33,017 nt of DNA from Pedosphaera sp. (GTDB taxonomy: Bacteria; Verrucomicrobiota; Verrucomicrobiia; Limisphaerales; UBA1100). The notes below the pieces were generated by a model. That model searched no databases. It saw only the letters and a list, made by a program, of their open reading frames with translations, and was not told where the DNA came from. Location of the stretch: NCBI GenBank assembly GCA_009695465.1, contig SIAW01000023.1, positions 1-33,017 of the forward strand, read 5' to 3'. Shown here in pieces: positions 32,435 to 33,017 of this stretch. The position numbers and the translations under genes are program-made. Position 1 is the stretch's first letter; every line of letters begins with the position of its first letter.

Positions 32435-32824
32435 ATGTCCCCGCTTGAGATGCCTTCGTGGTCCCGGTTGCTGGCTATCGCCCAAGCCGAGGTCGCCGCC
32501 ACGCTGCGCGCCCTGCCGCCGGATCTGCGCGCGCGCGCGAAAGATTTGCCCGTCACTTACGAGCCGATCCCCAACGAGGATGTGGCGGAGGACGAAGACG
32601 GATCAGATTTGCTCGGGCTTTTTGTCGGTGAAGAAATGGCCGCGACCGGCACCTCGCTCAACCCCATCCCCGCGCAGATTCTGCTCTTCCTCGAAAATAT
32701 CTGGGACTACGCCGACGGCGACGAAGAGTTGTATCGCGAAGAAGTGCGCGCGACTTACCTGCACGAGCTGGGCCACTACCTCGGGCTGGACGAGGACGAC
32801 CTCGACGCACGCGGGCTGGGCTGA
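32435..32824 (+). CDS. Small zincin-like metallopeptidase family protein
   Basis: A 129-residue protein. The zinc motif YLHELGHYLGLDEDDL gives HExxH at 110-114 followed by Gly117 and acidic residues at 119-122, the pattern of the short 'metallopeptidase family' (DUF1025-like, minimal zincin) proteins. The N-terminal half shows LPVTYEPIPNED and LLGLFVG, and SLNPIPAQILLFLENIWDYADGDEEL is the characteristic middle. Substrate and true proteolytic activity are unknown. It starts 9 bases after the mntR stop on the same strand, so the two are probably co-transcribed. Its 3' end overlaps the convergent partial gene below by 49 bases if that is real. Confidence 0.87.
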   Translation: MSPLEMPSWSRLLAIAQAEVAATLRALPPDLRARAKDLPVTYEPIPNEDVAEDEDGSDLLGLFVGEEMAATGTSLNPIPAQILLFLENIWDYADGDEELYREEVRATYLHELGHYLGLDEDDLDARGLG

Positions 32825-33017
32825 GCGGCGGGGTCCACCGCCTTGCGCTGCAAAATCAGATCGTACGTCGGGCGCGTACGACCGTCTTTGAACGTCACTC
32901 CCTCCGCTGACCATGCCACGACCGAGGACTTTTTCCCTGCCGACGCACGGCAGGAAATTGCCGTGATGCCGTGCTCGCCCACGGGCCGCACTTCGCCGGC
33001 GTCGCTCACGCCGTTGC
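32776..33017 (-). CDS. Unrecognised protein, C-terminal part (5' end outside window)
   Basis: An open frame on the minus strand enters at the right edge and stops at 32776, giving 79 visible residues. The first 55 (GITAISCRASAGKKSSVV, GVTFKDGRTRPTYDLIL) look like ordinary protein, perhaps the last beta strands of a secreted or metal-binding protein, but I do not recognise a family. The last 20 residues are Ser/Arg/Pro-rich and overlap the metallopeptidase gene antisense, which could mean that the stop is read late or that the frame is only partly real. The space would otherwise be an empty 190-base stretch at the window edge. Confidence 0.42.
   Translation of the reverse strand, partial: NGVSDAGEVRPVGEHGITAISCRASAGKKSSVVAWSAEGVTFKDGRTRPTYDLILQRKAVDPAAQPSPRASRSSSSSPR

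Overview
The window is GC-rich, densely coded bacterial chromosome (I judge about 60% GC by eye). No gap between genes exceeds about 200 bases. The gene mix suggests a heterotrophic member of the Verrucomicrobiota or a close PVC relative. It includes a secreted sulfatase, a Tat-exported Asp-box sialidase-like protein, a G8/beta-helix protein, a DUF1028 hydrolase, a PhoX-like protein, a Gld-type ABC module followed by a DUF4340 protein, a membrane-fused spermidine-synthase-like protein, and an F-type ATP synthase operon with an unusually short delta subunit. The phylum call is inference; no rRNA or tRNA gene is visible.

Layout. (1) 1-2300: the 3' end of an IS630-type transposase, then a VOC protein and a short-chain dehydrogenase on the minus strand, divergent from a secreted DUF1028 protein. 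(2) 2300-7540: a polysaccharide-facing block with a Tat-exported sialidase-like protein, divergent from a secreted G8/beta-helix protein and a Tat-exported PhoX-family protein. (3) 7560-11615: a membrane-anchored HlyD-like adaptor, divergent from a translationally coupled trio of VTC-type polyphosphate polymerase, DUF4956 membrane protein and CotH-like kinase. (4) 11689-14051: a secreted sulfatase coupled to an NAD-dependent epimerase. (5) 14057-17640: a 702-residue membrane/spermidine-synthase-like fusion and a DUF2851 protein. (6) 17815-22862: ABC ATPase, permease, GldG-like auxiliary protein and DUF4340 protein, apparently one operon. (7) 22875-29388, minus strand: the complete operon atpB-E-F-H-A-G-D-C, without a visible atpI. 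(8) 29582-33017: an HDOD protein, a pentapeptide-repeat/K+-channel-like fusion with a large extracytoplasmic insert, MntR, a small zincin-like metallopeptidase and the 3' end of an unrecognised gene.

How the parts work together. Most exported enzymes (sulfatase, sialidase, G8, DUF1028, PhoX) point to growth on sulfated or complex glycans. The Gld-like ABC module exports or assembles something at the envelope. The VTC/DUF4956/CotH trio looks like a membrane-linked phosphate-polymer or phosphotransfer system. The ATP synthase c subunit has proton-type rather than sodium-type ligands.

The most unusual items are four. The first is the channel protein whose loop between TM1 and the pore carries a segment resembling the FliD/flagellin-hook fold. 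The second is the VTC-DUF4956-CotH trio with 4-base overlaps. The third is a perfect 9-bp hairpin between atpE and atpF. The fourth is a recurring -10-like hexamer 6-7 bases ahead of start codons, suggesting leaderless mRNAs. Shine-Dalgarno sequences are weak or absent at many genes.
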